This document shows positions 1 through 6,835 of a DNA stretch of 12,722 nt, one piece after another. The first letter of the stretch is position 1; every line of letters begins with the position of its first letter. The stretch is from positions 1 to 12,722 of the forward strand of contig JAZSFA010000156.1 of the NCBI GenBank assembly GCA_045531965.1, in the 5' to 3' direction. The notes beneath the pieces were generated by a model. It did no database searches and was not told where the DNA came from. It saw only the letters and a program-made list of their open reading frames with translations. This stretch comes from CAMEON01 sp045531965. GTDB lineage: Bacteria; Bacillota; Clostridia; Oscillospirales; CAG-272. Made by a program: the position numbers and the translations under genes.

Positions 1-130
1 GCTTGGAGTTTATGACAGACGAACCGGCGCAGAGATGTTTGAGATCGGAACACGGGATTTTTGGAGAAAAACGGGTAAGAAAGACGAATTTATCCGCGAA
101 TTGAAAAAGATCGGTATGTTTGCAGAGTAG
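1..130 (+). CDS. C-terminal fragment of an unidentified protein
   Basis: The last 42 codons of a gene that begins before the window, read in the frame starting at base 2 and stopping at TAG 128-130. The peptide begins LGVYDRRTGAEMFEIGT and ends ELKKIGMFAE; it is rich in charged residues and probably helical at the end. There is no transmembrane segment, Cys motif or recognisable catalytic motif. The continuous frame up to the window edge and the ordinary codon use support it as real coding sequence. I do not recognise the family. No clear rho-independent terminator follows; only non-coding repeat sequence does. Confidence 0.6.
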   Translation, partial: LGVYDRRTGAEMFEIGTRDFWRKTGKKDEFIRELKKIGMFAE

Positions 131-229
131 TCGTTTCAATACGGTCAGGTTGCTGACAAACTCACCTCTCAACATATGGCATATACACAATAAATGAGTA
201 AACAGCTATGTTTGCACTTGCCAAACGGG

Positions 230-254
230 GTGAAGGGGGCGAAGCCCCCTTCAC
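230..254. repeat. Perfect 11-bp hairpin, GGGGGC-GAA-GCCCCC core
   Basis: GTGAAGGGGGC (230-240) is followed by a GAA triloop and its exact complement GCCCCCTTCAC (244-254). The core is the same as in the hairpin at 446-474, but the outer stem pairs differ (GTGAA/TTCAC here, GGGTAGT/ACTACCC there). No run of T follows, so it is not a typical terminator. It is best read as an interspersed repeat unit. Confidence 0.7.
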
Positions 255-445
255 AAGGCGCGAAAGGGGGGCGGTGTCGGAGGGGGGAAAGCCCTCTGAC
301 GCGCGCGGTAGCGCAAGAAGGTTTGCTATCAAAAAATTTCTTGTGTAACAAAGGGAATTGCCGATACAACCCGTAAACTTTCTTGCACCTTCCGGTGCGC
401 CCCGAGGCGCTCAAGGCCGCCCTCGGGACTGCAGGCCACCCGTTT

Positions 446-474
446 GGGTAGTGGGGGCGAAGCCCCCACTACCC
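446..474. repeat. Perfect 13-bp hairpin, GGGGGC-GAA-GCCCCC core
   Basis: GGGTAGTGGGGGC (446-458), loop GAA (459-461), and its exact complement GCCCCCACTACCC (462-474). The core matches the hairpin at 230-254 while the lower stem has changed on both arms, so base pairing is kept. No T tract follows. It is the second copy of the same repeat unit in one intergenic region. Confidence 0.7.
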
Positions 475-548
475 CCATGAAAGAGGAAACCCAACTCCCC
501 AACAAACCCAAGTTTGAAAGTAACATCCAAAAATTATTCCAAAACCTA

Positions 549-577
549 TTGACAATCGCTTGACCGCATGTTATAAT
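549..577 (+). promoter_or_regulatory. Consensus sigma-A promoter
   Basis: TTGACA (549-554) and TATAAT (572-577) are both exact consensus hexamers with the optimal 17-bp spacer. Transcription would start near 584, giving a very short leader before the GGAGG at 596-600 and the GTG start at 609. A perfect match like this suggests strong, mostly unregulated expression of the coiled-coil gene and perhaps of the two genes behind it. Confidence 0.85.
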
Positions 578-608
578 ATTATTACATTGTTAAATGGAGG
601 TCAATTCC

Positions 609-1604
609 GTGTTCAACGACGATTACACCATCCGCCGCCCCGCGGATTTTGACTACAACGCCGCCATCACCGAGCTGGAGGCGCAGGTGAGCCGCAAAAA
701 GTACGTAACCACCCAACTGGCGTATTTCAAGGCGGAGGTTGCCCGCCTGACACGGTTGGAAGAACAGCGCCGCACGGAGCTGACCGCCGAGAATTCCGAC
801 GTGGTGAGGCTCCAAAAGATCAGCCCCGCTCTGATTCTGTATACGATCACGGGCAAAAAGGCGGATATGATCGCCAAGGAGGAAGCCGAGGCTTTGGCCG
901 CCGCCGCAAGGTACGAGACGGTCAAAAACGAGCTGGACTATGCCGAAGGCCGCATGAGGGAGCTGTCTACCGAGCTTCGCCGTTTGGGCAACTGCGACCG
1001 CAAGCTGGAGGAGATGATCGAGGAGAAAAAGCAGAAGCGGTTGGCGCAGGACAGCGAGTTTTCCGAAAAGGTTTTGGGGTTGGAGCAGAAGATCAAGGTC
1101 TATGACCGTGAGATCAAGGAGATCGAGCAGGCCTTGGACAAGGGCTCACGGGTGCGGGGCATCATTCGCGGTATCTATGATCATTTGGACAGAGCCCATG
1201 AACTCAGCGAGATTGAAATGGGCTACCACAGGCGTTATGGAAGTATCATGCTTGACGATGAAAAGCACCGTTGCATTGACAGCGCGCAAGCTCTGCTTCG
1301 GCATCTCGGGCAGTATATGCAGGAATTTGCCGCTGAGTTGGATGACGTGGTGTTGGACGAGGTGTATATCCCGACCTCGGTGGGCATCCACGAGGGGACA
1401 CGCTTGCTGGACGTTTATTTTGACAATATTTTCACGGATTATGCCGTTTGTCGCAAAATCGAAGGCTCTCAGGCAGAAATGGATGATCTGCTGACCCACA
1501 TCGAGCCTGTGCTGGAAGGGCTGATGTCTATCAAGAGCGCTAAAGAGAACGAGCGTGCTTTGGTCGCGGAGGATCTGAAACGGTTGATTCAGCAGACCGA
1601 TTGA
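609..1604 (+). CDS. Coiled-coil protein A, paralogue of the gene at 2330
   Basis: A soluble, highly charged protein of 331 residues, mostly predicted helix and coiled coil, with no signal peptide or membrane segment. The start is set at GTG 609: GGAGG at 596-600 lies 8 bases before it, while the in-frame ATG at 594 overlaps that site and has none of its own. The N-terminal PADFDY (residues 11-16) then lines up with the paralogue. Two blocks are best conserved between the copies: residues about 68-98, around ALILYTITGKK and KEEAEALAA, which breaks the coiled coil, and LGNC at 126-129. A third is QEFAAEL in the C-terminal half. Clostridia commonly encode proteins of uncharacterised function with a similar layout (family recollection). 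No enzyme motif is visible; a structural or scaffold role is inference. It is probably transcribed from the promoter at 549-577. Confidence 0.85.
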   Translation: MFNDDYTIRRPADFDYNAAITELEAQVSRKKYVTTQLAYFKAEVARLTRLEEQRRTELTAENSDVVRLQKISPALILYTITGKKADMIAKEEAEALAAAARYETVKNELDYAEGRMRELSTELRRLGNCDRKLEEMIEEKKQKRLAQDSEFSEKVLGLEQKIKVYDREIKEIEQALDKGSRVRGIIRGIYDHLDRAHELSEIEMGYHRRYGSIMLDDEKHRCIDSAQALLRHLGQYMQEFAAELDDVVLDEVYIPTSVGIHEGTRLLDVYFDNIFTDYAVCRKIEGSQAEMDDLLTHIEPVLEGLMSIKSAKENERALVAEDLKRLIQQTD

Positions 1605-1706
1605 GTTTGCTGTTGACAAGCCCGTATCGCAACATTCGATTGCTTCCCAAAAAACAGAAATTTTTCTACTGTTTTGTTTTGCATTTTTTGCGGAATTGGA
1701 GGAAAA

Positions 1707-2258
1707 ATGAGCAACTATTTTGTTGGCATCATGTTTTGTCTTATCATGGCTCTCGCCTATCCCGCTTTTCGGGGCGAGGCTTTCGCAGAACTGCGCCACC
1801 GCCGTATCCGCAAGCGGGATATCCGACAGAAGCAAAAAGGGGCTTTGAATTTTTGGTTCTATACCGAGCTGGAAAAGGCCTACGGGCTGGGAAAATACGG
1901 TGTCCTTCTGCGCGTCTACCCCATCGTGGCGGGAATTGTGACCGTTTTCCATATCTTTCTCGGGTGGATCAAGGCTTTGGCGGTGGTCGATATCGCTTTG
2001 GTGAGCCTCACGGCGCTGTATCTCTCTGTCATCATTTTCTACGCCTGTATCCGCCGCAACCGCCGCTTGTTTGATGCCGCTTTCCTGCTTTGGGGCATGA
2101 AAGAAACCAAGTCTTTTGTACCGAAGGGAAAGCTCGTGCCTACAGATAAAAACGGATTTCTCATTGAGTATTATTCCACCATCTTTGACCTCATCCTCGC
2201 CGCTCTGCCTCTGATCTTCCCCTTGATGATGGGGCTGTTTGAGCGGCTGGGTTTTTAA
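1707..2258 (+). CDS. Small integral membrane protein of unknown function
   Basis: A protein of 183 residues. ATG 1707 is chosen because GGAGG (1698-1702) sits just before it; an upstream in-frame ATG at 1674 would add 11 residues with no ribosome binding site. Hydrophobic stretches at about residues 3-20, 70-87, 90-113 and 158-177 suggest four membrane helices. The strongly basic segment at 29-43 (HRRIRKRDIRQKQK) and RRNRR at 116-120 would face the cytoplasm by the positive-inside rule. The segment 131-157 between helices three and four is soluble. No family motif is recognised. It sits between two paralogous coiled-coil genes on the same strand, 102 bp after the first and 71 bp before the second, so the three may act together; that is inference. 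A TTGACA at 1613-1618 has no good -10 partner. Confidence 0.75.
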   Translation: MSNYFVGIMFCLIMALAYPAFRGEAFAELRHRRIRKRDIRQKQKGALNFWFYTELEKAYGLGKYGVLLRVYPIVAGIVTVFHIFLGWIKALAVVDIALVSLTALYLSVIIFYACIRRNRRLFDAAFLLWGMKETKSFVPKGKLVPTDKNGFLIEYYSTIFDLILAALPLIFPLMMGLFERLGF

Positions 2259-2329
2259 AATGACGGTAGAGCTATCTGCCGCCTTATCACACCGAAAAAT
2301 CAAATTCGCATCAGAAAGGACATACCGAT

Positions 2330-3343
2330 ATGAATACATACGATCCCACCCACCCCGCTGATTTTGACTATGATGCCGCCCTTGCGGAACTCGGGGAAAA
2401 AATCCGCCGCAAGAAAAAGGCACAGAATCTCCTGGCGCATTTTCGGGAGGAAACCGACCGTCTCACCTCGGTGATGGAGGATCGAAAGAAAGAATATGAG
2501 ACCGAACAGGAAGAAGCCGACGCCCTGCAAAACGGCTCTTTGACCCTGCTTCTGTATACCTTGATCGGTATGAAAGAGGACAAGATCAACAAGGAGGAGG
2601 CCGAGGCATTGGCGGCCAAGGCGGCTTACGAGACCGCCAAGGCAGAGCTGGATCACGTCTTGAACCGTCAAGTGGAGCTGCGCGCCGAGATCCGCTCTCT
2701 GGGCAACTGCGAGCGGGACTATGAGGAAATGGTGGTCGAGAAAAAGACGTGGCTTATGGCGAAGGAGGTCACGGTCAATGCCGAGGTAGAAGCGTTGGAG
2801 GCAGAGAAGACCGCCATCATCCGCGACTCCAAGGAGCTGAAAGAAGCCATGGAAAGTGGTCAATATGCCCTCAAAGTGGCTCGTTCTGTGATGGACGCGC
2901 TGACCCGGGCACAATATCTCAGCATTGAGGATACTCGAGCGCCCCGTTCCTCACGCTATGGTGCCATCTCTGCCGCCATCCGCGATGCCGAGATCGACCA
3001 CGAAAAGCGCAATACCTTAGTTCGTCTGGACAATTCCATTCAGACCCTTGGGCGGTATCTACAGGAGTTTGCCGCCGAACTGAAAGACCTTGCGCCATTG
3101 TCTGCGGACGATGCGCCCGCGACGCGATTGAGCGGCGGTCTGATCTTTGCGGACAGATGGCTGGATGGTCTCATCTCTGAGCTGATGGTAGACTCAAAAC
3201 TCTCTAAAATCGAGGAGCAAATGCACCCCCTCATGAGTAAGCTGATTCCTGTCGTGGAGGGATTGGAGCGGGAATATGCTGCGAAAGAAGCCGCTTGCGC
3301 GGAGATCGAAGGAAAGATCAAGGCGCTGGTTTTGAAAGGATAA
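2330..3343 (+). CDS. Coiled-coil protein B, paralogue of the gene at 609
   Basis: A protein of 337 residues, alignable over its whole length with the 331-residue product of the gene at 609. Shared blocks are PADFDYDAALAEL (residues 9-21), LLLYTLIGMKEDKINKEEAE (73-92), SLGNCERDYEEM (123-134), GRYLQEFAAEL in the C-terminal half, and IPVVEGLE near the end. It has no signal peptide, membrane helix or catalytic motif, and the charged heptad-like sequence predicts long helices. The start ATG is preceded by AGAAAGGA at a 9-base distance. A rho-independent terminator follows immediately at 3353, so the gene closes the transcription unit that begins at the 549-577 promoter. The sequences have diverged well beyond a recent tandem duplication, which suggests two retained, distinct roles, for example a heteromeric pair. 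Function unknown. Confidence 0.85.
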   Translation: MNTYDPTHPADFDYDAALAELGEKIRRKKKAQNLLAHFREETDRLTSVMEDRKKEYETEQEEADALQNGSLTLLLYTLIGMKEDKINKEEAEALAAKAAYETAKAELDHVLNRQVELRAEIRSLGNCERDYEEMVVEKKTWLMAKEVTVNAEVEALEAEKTAIIRDSKELKEAMESGQYALKVARSVMDALTRAQYLSIEDTRAPRSSRYGAISAAIRDAEIDHEKRNTLVRLDNSIQTLGRYLQEFAAELKDLAPLSADDAPATRLSGGLIFADRWLDGLISELMVDSKLSKIEEQMHPLMSKLIPVVEGLEREYAAKEAACAEIEGKIKALVLKG

Positions 3344-3352
3344 AAAAAGAAA

Positions 3353-3400
3353 ATGCCCCGTCACGGTTCATAAATGACCGCGGCGGGGCATACTGTTTTT
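3353..3400 (+). terminator. Rho-independent terminator after coiled-coil gene B
   Basis: ATGCCCCG (3353-3360) pairs exactly with CGGGGCAT (3384-3391); an inner CGGT/ACCG pairing (3364-3367 with 3377-3380) extends the structure. Five T follow at 3396-3400. It begins nine bases after the stop codon of the coiled-coil gene, as expected for its terminator. Confidence 0.75.
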
Positions 3401-3406
3401 GTAAGA

Positions 3407-3447
3407 TAAATTGTTGTTTGGCGGCACTGCCGCAAAACAACAATTTA
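3407..3447. repeat. 41-bp near-perfect palindrome before the amidase gene
   Basis: The arms 3407-3426 and 3428-3447 are complementary at 19 of 20 positions around a single central C at 3427; the one mismatch is G3420 against A3434. The core is GCGGCA/TGCCGC and the flanks are AT-rich (TAAATTGTTGTTT and AAACAACAATTTA). It ends 23 bp before the ATG of the amidase gene, just ahead of its ribosome binding site at 3457-3463. No T tract follows on either strand. It could be an operator, a stabilising 5' stem-loop in the mRNA, or a small repeat insertion. Confidence 0.75.
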
Positions 3448-3470
3448 CAATCCCTTGAAAGGTACTTGCC

Positions 3471-4190
3471 ATGAAAAATAAATCAACCTTCGCCATCCCC
3501 CTCATCCTTATCATCTTTGCCGTTTTTTTGGTCACCGCGGCGCTGTTGATCACCCCTATGAAGAGCGCCCCTCTGCCCACCGCCGCTGAGAGTACCGTCG
3601 ATAAAAAGATGACTTGTGTGGTCATTGACGCGGGGCACGGAGGGGAGGACGGCGGGGCTGTCAGCGCGGATGGACTCTTTGAGAAGGATGTTAATCTGGC
3701 GGTGGCGTTTGCCCTCCGCGACCTGTTGGAGATGAATGGCATCCCGGTCATCATGACCCGCGACGAGGACGTGTTGCTGTACGACCGCAACGTGGATTAC
3801 CATGGGCGGAAAAAGGTTCTCGATCTGGCGGCGCGGAAGACCGTGGCAGATCAGAACGGAGACAGCTTGTTTGTCAGCATCCACATGAACGCCTTCCCAC
3901 AAACGCAGTACAGCGGTGTGCAGGTGTGGTACGGCACAAAGGACCCCCTATCCCAAACCGTCGCTGCCGATCTTCAGAAACAGGCGCAGATGATCCAACC
4001 TGACAACCGCCGAAAGATCAAGGCGGCAGGAAGCAACATCTATCTTTTGGACAAGATTGCCGCTCCTTGCGTGTTGGTGGAATGCGGGTTCCTCTCTAAT
4101 CCTGACGAGGCGGCAAGGCTCTCTGATCCCGACTATCAAAAAGCCCTGGCATTGATGATTTTTGGGGGGATCGCGGCGTACGTCGAATAA
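3471..4190 (+). CDS. cwlD: CwlD-like N-acetylmuramoyl-L-alanine amidase
   Basis: A zinc-dependent amidase_3 enzyme of 239 residues that would cut the bond between N-acetylmuramic acid and L-alanine in peptidoglycan. Residues 7-28 form one N-terminal hydrophobic segment, a signal anchor that places the enzyme outside the cytoplasmic membrane. The family motifs are all present: VVIDAGHGG with H56, E71 in LFEKDVNL, SIHMNA with H137, and VECGFLSN with E203 as the catalytic glutamate. Length and domain layout match CwlD, which in endospore formers acts in making muramic-delta-lactam of the spore cortex; there are no SH3, SPOR or binding repeats as in larger amidases. GAAAGGT at 3457-3463 precedes the ATG. 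A terminator follows directly. The CwlD assignment within the family is likely but not certain; a vegetative amidase is the alternative. Confidence 0.88.
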   Translation: MKNKSTFAIPLILIIFAVFLVTAALLITPMKSAPLPTAAESTVDKKMTCVVIDAGHGGEDGGAVSADGLFEKDVNLAVAFALRDLLEMNGIPVIMTRDEDVLLYDRNVDYHGRKKVLDLAARKTVADQNGDSLFVSIHMNAFPQTQYSGVQVWYGTKDPLSQTVAADLQKQAQMIQPDNRRKIKAAGSNIYLLDKIAAPCVLVECGFLSNPDEAARLSDPDYQKALALMIFGGIAAYVE

Positions 4191-4224
4191 AAAAGCAAAC
4201 CGCTTTTTAAACGGTTTGCTTTTT
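4191..4224. terminator. Bidirectional terminator between amidase and dinB
   Basis: AAAAGCAAACCG (4191-4202) and CGGTTTGCTTTT (4212-4223) are perfectly complementary over 12 bp around a 9-base loop. The A-rich left arm and T-rich right arm give a T run after the GC stem on both strands. It starts right after the amidase stop codon and overlaps the stop codon of the convergent polymerase gene, so one structure serves both. Confidence 0.9.
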
Positions 4225-5476
4225 ACGTATACTTCTTATTTTCTCTTTCCAGCTCTATCTGCGCCTTATGCTTTCTGCCCACCTCGGGGGTTGTGCCGCA
4301 GGTGCTTCCCCGGACGATGGCATTTGAACCGAATTTCCCTCGGATCCCGTCAATCACGTGGTCCAGCTTGCGGGCTTTTTCCCGATCCTCGTCCTCGAAA
4401 AAGGAGAGCTGGGGATCATCCTCCCAGGAGATCTGCCCCAAGGCAACCCCTAAAAGGCGCATGGGGGTACGTCGATCCCAAAGCTCGTCGAAAATACGCA
4501 CCACCGCTTCGTACAGCTCACTTGTAATGTCCGTGGGATAGCGCAGCTTTGTCTGGTGAGATTTGTCGGTAAAAGCAGTGGAACGAAGGGTCACCGCTAC
4601 CACGGAAGCCTTTCCGCCGTCGGCACGCATGCGCGAGGATACACTGTCGGTGAGTGCCAACAGGATGCGGAGGGCGGTGCTTCGGTCGGTGACGTTCTCT
4701 TCGAGGGTGGTGGAATTGCTGTAGCCCTTGACCTCCCTCGGAGCGGTGGCAACCGCGGTGTCGTCAATGCCGTTGGCGTATCGGTGCAGCTGCAGTCCCA
4801 ACTTTTCACCCATGAGTTGTTGCAGGACGGAAAGCTCCATCGCGGCAACCTGACCTATGGTGGTAAGGTGCATTTTTTTTAGTTTTTCGGCGGTGGCGTG
4901 ACCCACCATATAAAGGGATTCTACGGGGAGATGCCACAATTTGGTGGCAATTTCATGAGAAAAGAGGGTGTGGACTTTGTCGGGCTTTTCAAAATCTCCC
5001 GCCATTTTAGCGGTCAGCTTGTTTTCTCCAATGCCGATATTGACGGTAAAGCCCAGAGTATTCCGGATCTCATCCTTGATTTGATGCGCCAACGCCACAG
5101 GGTCGGGATACAGACGCTCCGTGCCGCTCATGTCCAAAAAGCACTCGTCGATGGAAAATTTTTCTACCACGGGGGCATATTTGCGACAAATATCCATGAA
5201 AGCCGCTGAGGAGGCTTCGTAAAGCTTGAAATCCGGTTTGACCAGCAAAAGCTGAGGGCATTTACGCAAAGCCATGCCCACAGGCTCACCTGTTTGGATC
5301 CCATACGCTTTGGCGGGCAGGGATTTGGCAAGGATGACACCCGTTCGTTTGTCTCGGTCTCCCCCCACGGCGGAGGGGATCAACCGCAGGTCAGACTCGC
5401 CAGCTTTGACTCTGCGGGTGGCTTCCCATGAGAGAAAGGCGCTGTTGACGTCCACGTGGAAGATCAGTCTCGGCAT
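4223..5476 (-). CDS. dinB: Y-family DNA polymerase (DNA polymerase IV type)
   Basis: A translesion DNA polymerase of 417 residues. The three metal-binding acidic residues of the palm are seen as D9 in FHVDVNSAFLSWEA and D110/E111 in SIDECFLDM. F14 occupies the steric-gate position that excludes ribonucleotides. GIGENKLTAKMAGD (148-161) is the typical Y-family segment, followed by a helix-hairpin-helix-like part (about 182-215) and the little-finger domain (about 250-350). QLSFF at 356-360 is a good beta-clamp binding motif, followed by an extra C-terminal tail of about 57 residues. AAGGAG lies before the ATG. It is the last gene of the minus-strand set, 30 bp after the acyltransferase gene. 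No LexA-type site is apparent directly upstream, so it is probably read through from the upstream genes. The DVNSAF motif differs from the DMDCFF of E. coli DinB, as is common in Bacillota. Confidence 0.93.
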   Translation of the reverse strand: MPRLIFHVDVNSAFLSWEATRRVKAGESDLRLIPSAVGGDRDKRTGVILAKSLPAKAYGIQTGEPVGMALRKCPQLLLVKPDFKLYEASSAAFMDICRKYAPVVEKFSIDECFLDMSGTERLYPDPVALAHQIKDEIRNTLGFTVNIGIGENKLTAKMAGDFEKPDKVHTLFSHEIATKLWHLPVESLYMVGHATAEKLKKMHLTTIGQVAAMELSVLQQLMGEKLGLQLHRYANGIDDTAVATAPREVKGYSNSTTLEENVTDRSTALRILLALTDSVSSRMRADGGKASVVAVTLRSTAFTDKSHQTKLRYPTDITSELYEAVVRIFDELWDRRTPMRLLGVALGQISWEDDPQLSFFEDEDREKARKLDHVIDGIRGKFGSNAIVRGSTCGTTPEVGRKHKAQIELERENKKYT

Positions 5477-5506
5477 GGCGGCTCCTTTCTTGGCTTTGGT
5501 GAAGGA

Positions 5507-6820
5507 TCACGTGGCGCTTTCGGGCTTTTTCAGAGGCGCCCGACGGGTGGCGGATATACGCTTTTCCTTCATCTTGATCTTGAATAGTTCTTCTGTGGCA
5601 AGGCGGGTTTTGGTGACCGAGCCTTCGGTGGTTGGGAAGCAGTAGTAGAGACAGTCTTTGGATCCTATGCCGATGACGTCCCCGATCTCGTACCAGAAAT
5701 AGTCGGCGTTGAGGCTGTGAGAGGCGATAGGCGACTGATCATATTGAAGGGAATCGTTGCAACCGACAAGATGGAAGCCATGTTCGTCGTGGACAAGATG
5801 ACCCTCTCCCACCATATAAAGGGCTTTTTCATTGACCATGCAGCCGATACGTACGTCAAATACCATGCGGTAGGTACCTGCTTCCAGCTCCTCTCGGACG
5901 CATTGTCTCTGCCACAGATACCAGTCGGGGATGTGGTCAAATTCGGTGATGCCTTGGGTGGCTTTCAGCTTGCCGAAGGGGGTCAGTTCATAGGACTTGC
6001 CGCAAGCACCGCAGGTGATGTGGATTCCTTTACCCTTCATCTGTCCTTCGGCACCGCAGGCGGCGCATTTATACAGAACACGCTCCAATCCGTCGGCGCG
6101 GAAGGATTCCTTGATCTCCACCTTTTGCTGATACTGCCAATCAAACTGATCAAAGGAAAAGGCTTGTCTGATAGCATCGTTCAGCTCGTCTACCGATTTT
6201 TCCTTGATCTGACGGCGGTTGAGGATGCAGGACATATGGGCTGAGACCCGCACCTTTCGCAGCTGGAGCATATTGTACAGAGGATCGCGGGCAAAGGCGC
6301 CTTTGGTGTCTATGAACAGCACAGGGACGTCCAGAAGCTTGAGAAGACCGCCCAAATTCTCGGGCAAAGTTGTGGTGCGTCCGTCAAAGGTGTAGCCTGC
6401 CTCGGGGAACATCAGCACCGAGGTTTTCTTTTCCTTCAAGGCGTACTTCATGTCGCGGATGAGGGACAGGTCGCTGACGAATTTCTGTGTGGGAATGCAA
6501 CCGATCTGCCGCATGAGCCAAGCCTTACCCACCATGGCATCAGTGGTGGACACGATGCAGTAGGGCTTAGGATAGAGCATGGCGGAGGCGATCTTGAGGT
6601 CAATGAAGCTTGAATGGTTCATGAGGATCAGATAAGGTCCCCCATCCTCATCATTGGACAGATCTTGGGTGTGCTTGAAATGGGTGGCAAGCAGGTCGCC
6701 CGTTGCTAAAGCACGCACCAACGTACGGAACAGCCAATTGGGACGGTGGGGTTTTTTATGCTCGGGCTTGGGGAGCGCCATGACTTCTTCGTAGGTCAGT
6801 TCTTTGGTTTTGATCTTCAT
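5507..6820 (-). CDS. PlsC-like acyltransferase with internal zinc ribbon
   Basis: A protein of 437 residues. The first 220 or so form a lysophospholipid/glycerol-phosphate acyltransferase domain: NHSSFID gives the catalytic HX4D (H69, D74), and FPEAGYTFDG (138-147) is the glycerol-phosphate motif, with Ala-Gly in place of the usual Gly-Thr. The family transfers an acyl chain to lysophosphatidic acid or a similar acceptor at the membrane. A zinc ribbon follows, CAAC (252-255) and CGAC (270-273), and then about 160 residues of unrecognised sequence with a basic tail. At 437 residues it is nearly twice the size of plain PlsC (about 240). The N terminus is not a clear membrane helix. The start has AGAGAGGA upstream. 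It lies 15 bp after the mannosidase gene and 30 bp before dinB. The acyltransferase fold is firm; the real acceptor and the role of the added part are unknown. Confidence 0.85.
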   Translation of the reverse strand: MKIKTKELTYEEVMALPKPEHKKPHRPNWLFRTLVRALATGDLLATHFKHTQDLSNDEDGGPYLILMNHSSFIDLKIASAMLYPKPYCIVSTTDAMVGKAWLMRQIGCIPTQKFVSDLSLIRDMKYALKEKKTSVLMFPEAGYTFDGRTTTLPENLGGLLKLLDVPVLFIDTKGAFARDPLYNMLQLRKVRVSAHMSCILNRRQIKEKSVDELNDAIRQAFSFDQFDWQYQQKVEIKESFRADGLERVLYKCAACGAEGQMKGKGIHITCGACGKSYELTPFGKLKATQGITEFDHIPDWYLWQRQCVREELEAGTYRMVFDVRIGCMVNEKALYMVGEGHLVHDEHGFHLVGCNDSLQYDQSPIASHSLNADYFWYEIGDVIGIGSKDCLYYCFPTTEGSVTKTRLATEELFKIKMKEKRISATRRAPLKKPESAT

Positions 6821-6835
6821 AAAGCTGTCCTCTCT

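Larger units (their letters stand above)
131..593. other. 463-bp non-coding region with GC-rich hairpins
   Basis: No convincing gene lies here. The short open frames on both strands run through GC-rich palindromes and lack good ribosome binding sites. The stretch contains two perfect hairpins sharing a core (230-254 and 446-474), an imperfect GAGGG/CCCTC hairpin at about 280-296, a smaller CCCGAGG/CCTCGGG inverted repeat at about 400-427, and at 502-519 an 18-base string that recurs with one mismatch, inverted, at 12639-12656. It ends with a strong promoter at 549-577. The most likely reading is an intergenic mosaic of interspersed repeat elements followed by the promoter of the coiled-coil gene. 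A structured non-coding RNA is possible but no known class is recognised. Confidence 0.6.

Noticed and set aside
194..376. Short open frame of 60 codons in the left intergenic region
   Set aside because: It is read straight through a GC hairpin repeat, giving a Lys/Gly/Pro/Arg-rich peptide, and has no Shine-Dalgarno sequence. It is repeat sequence, not a gene.
1613..1641. TTGACA before the membrane protein gene
   Set aside because: The sequence at the right distance (TCGATT) is a poor -10, so I do not call a promoter.
1146..2423. Open frame of 425 codons on the minus strand
   Set aside because: It lies antisense to the first coiled-coil gene, the membrane protein gene and the start of the second coiled-coil gene. 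Those three have good ribosome binding sites and coherent proteins; this translation is of low-complexity, His/Gln-rich character and has no family motif.
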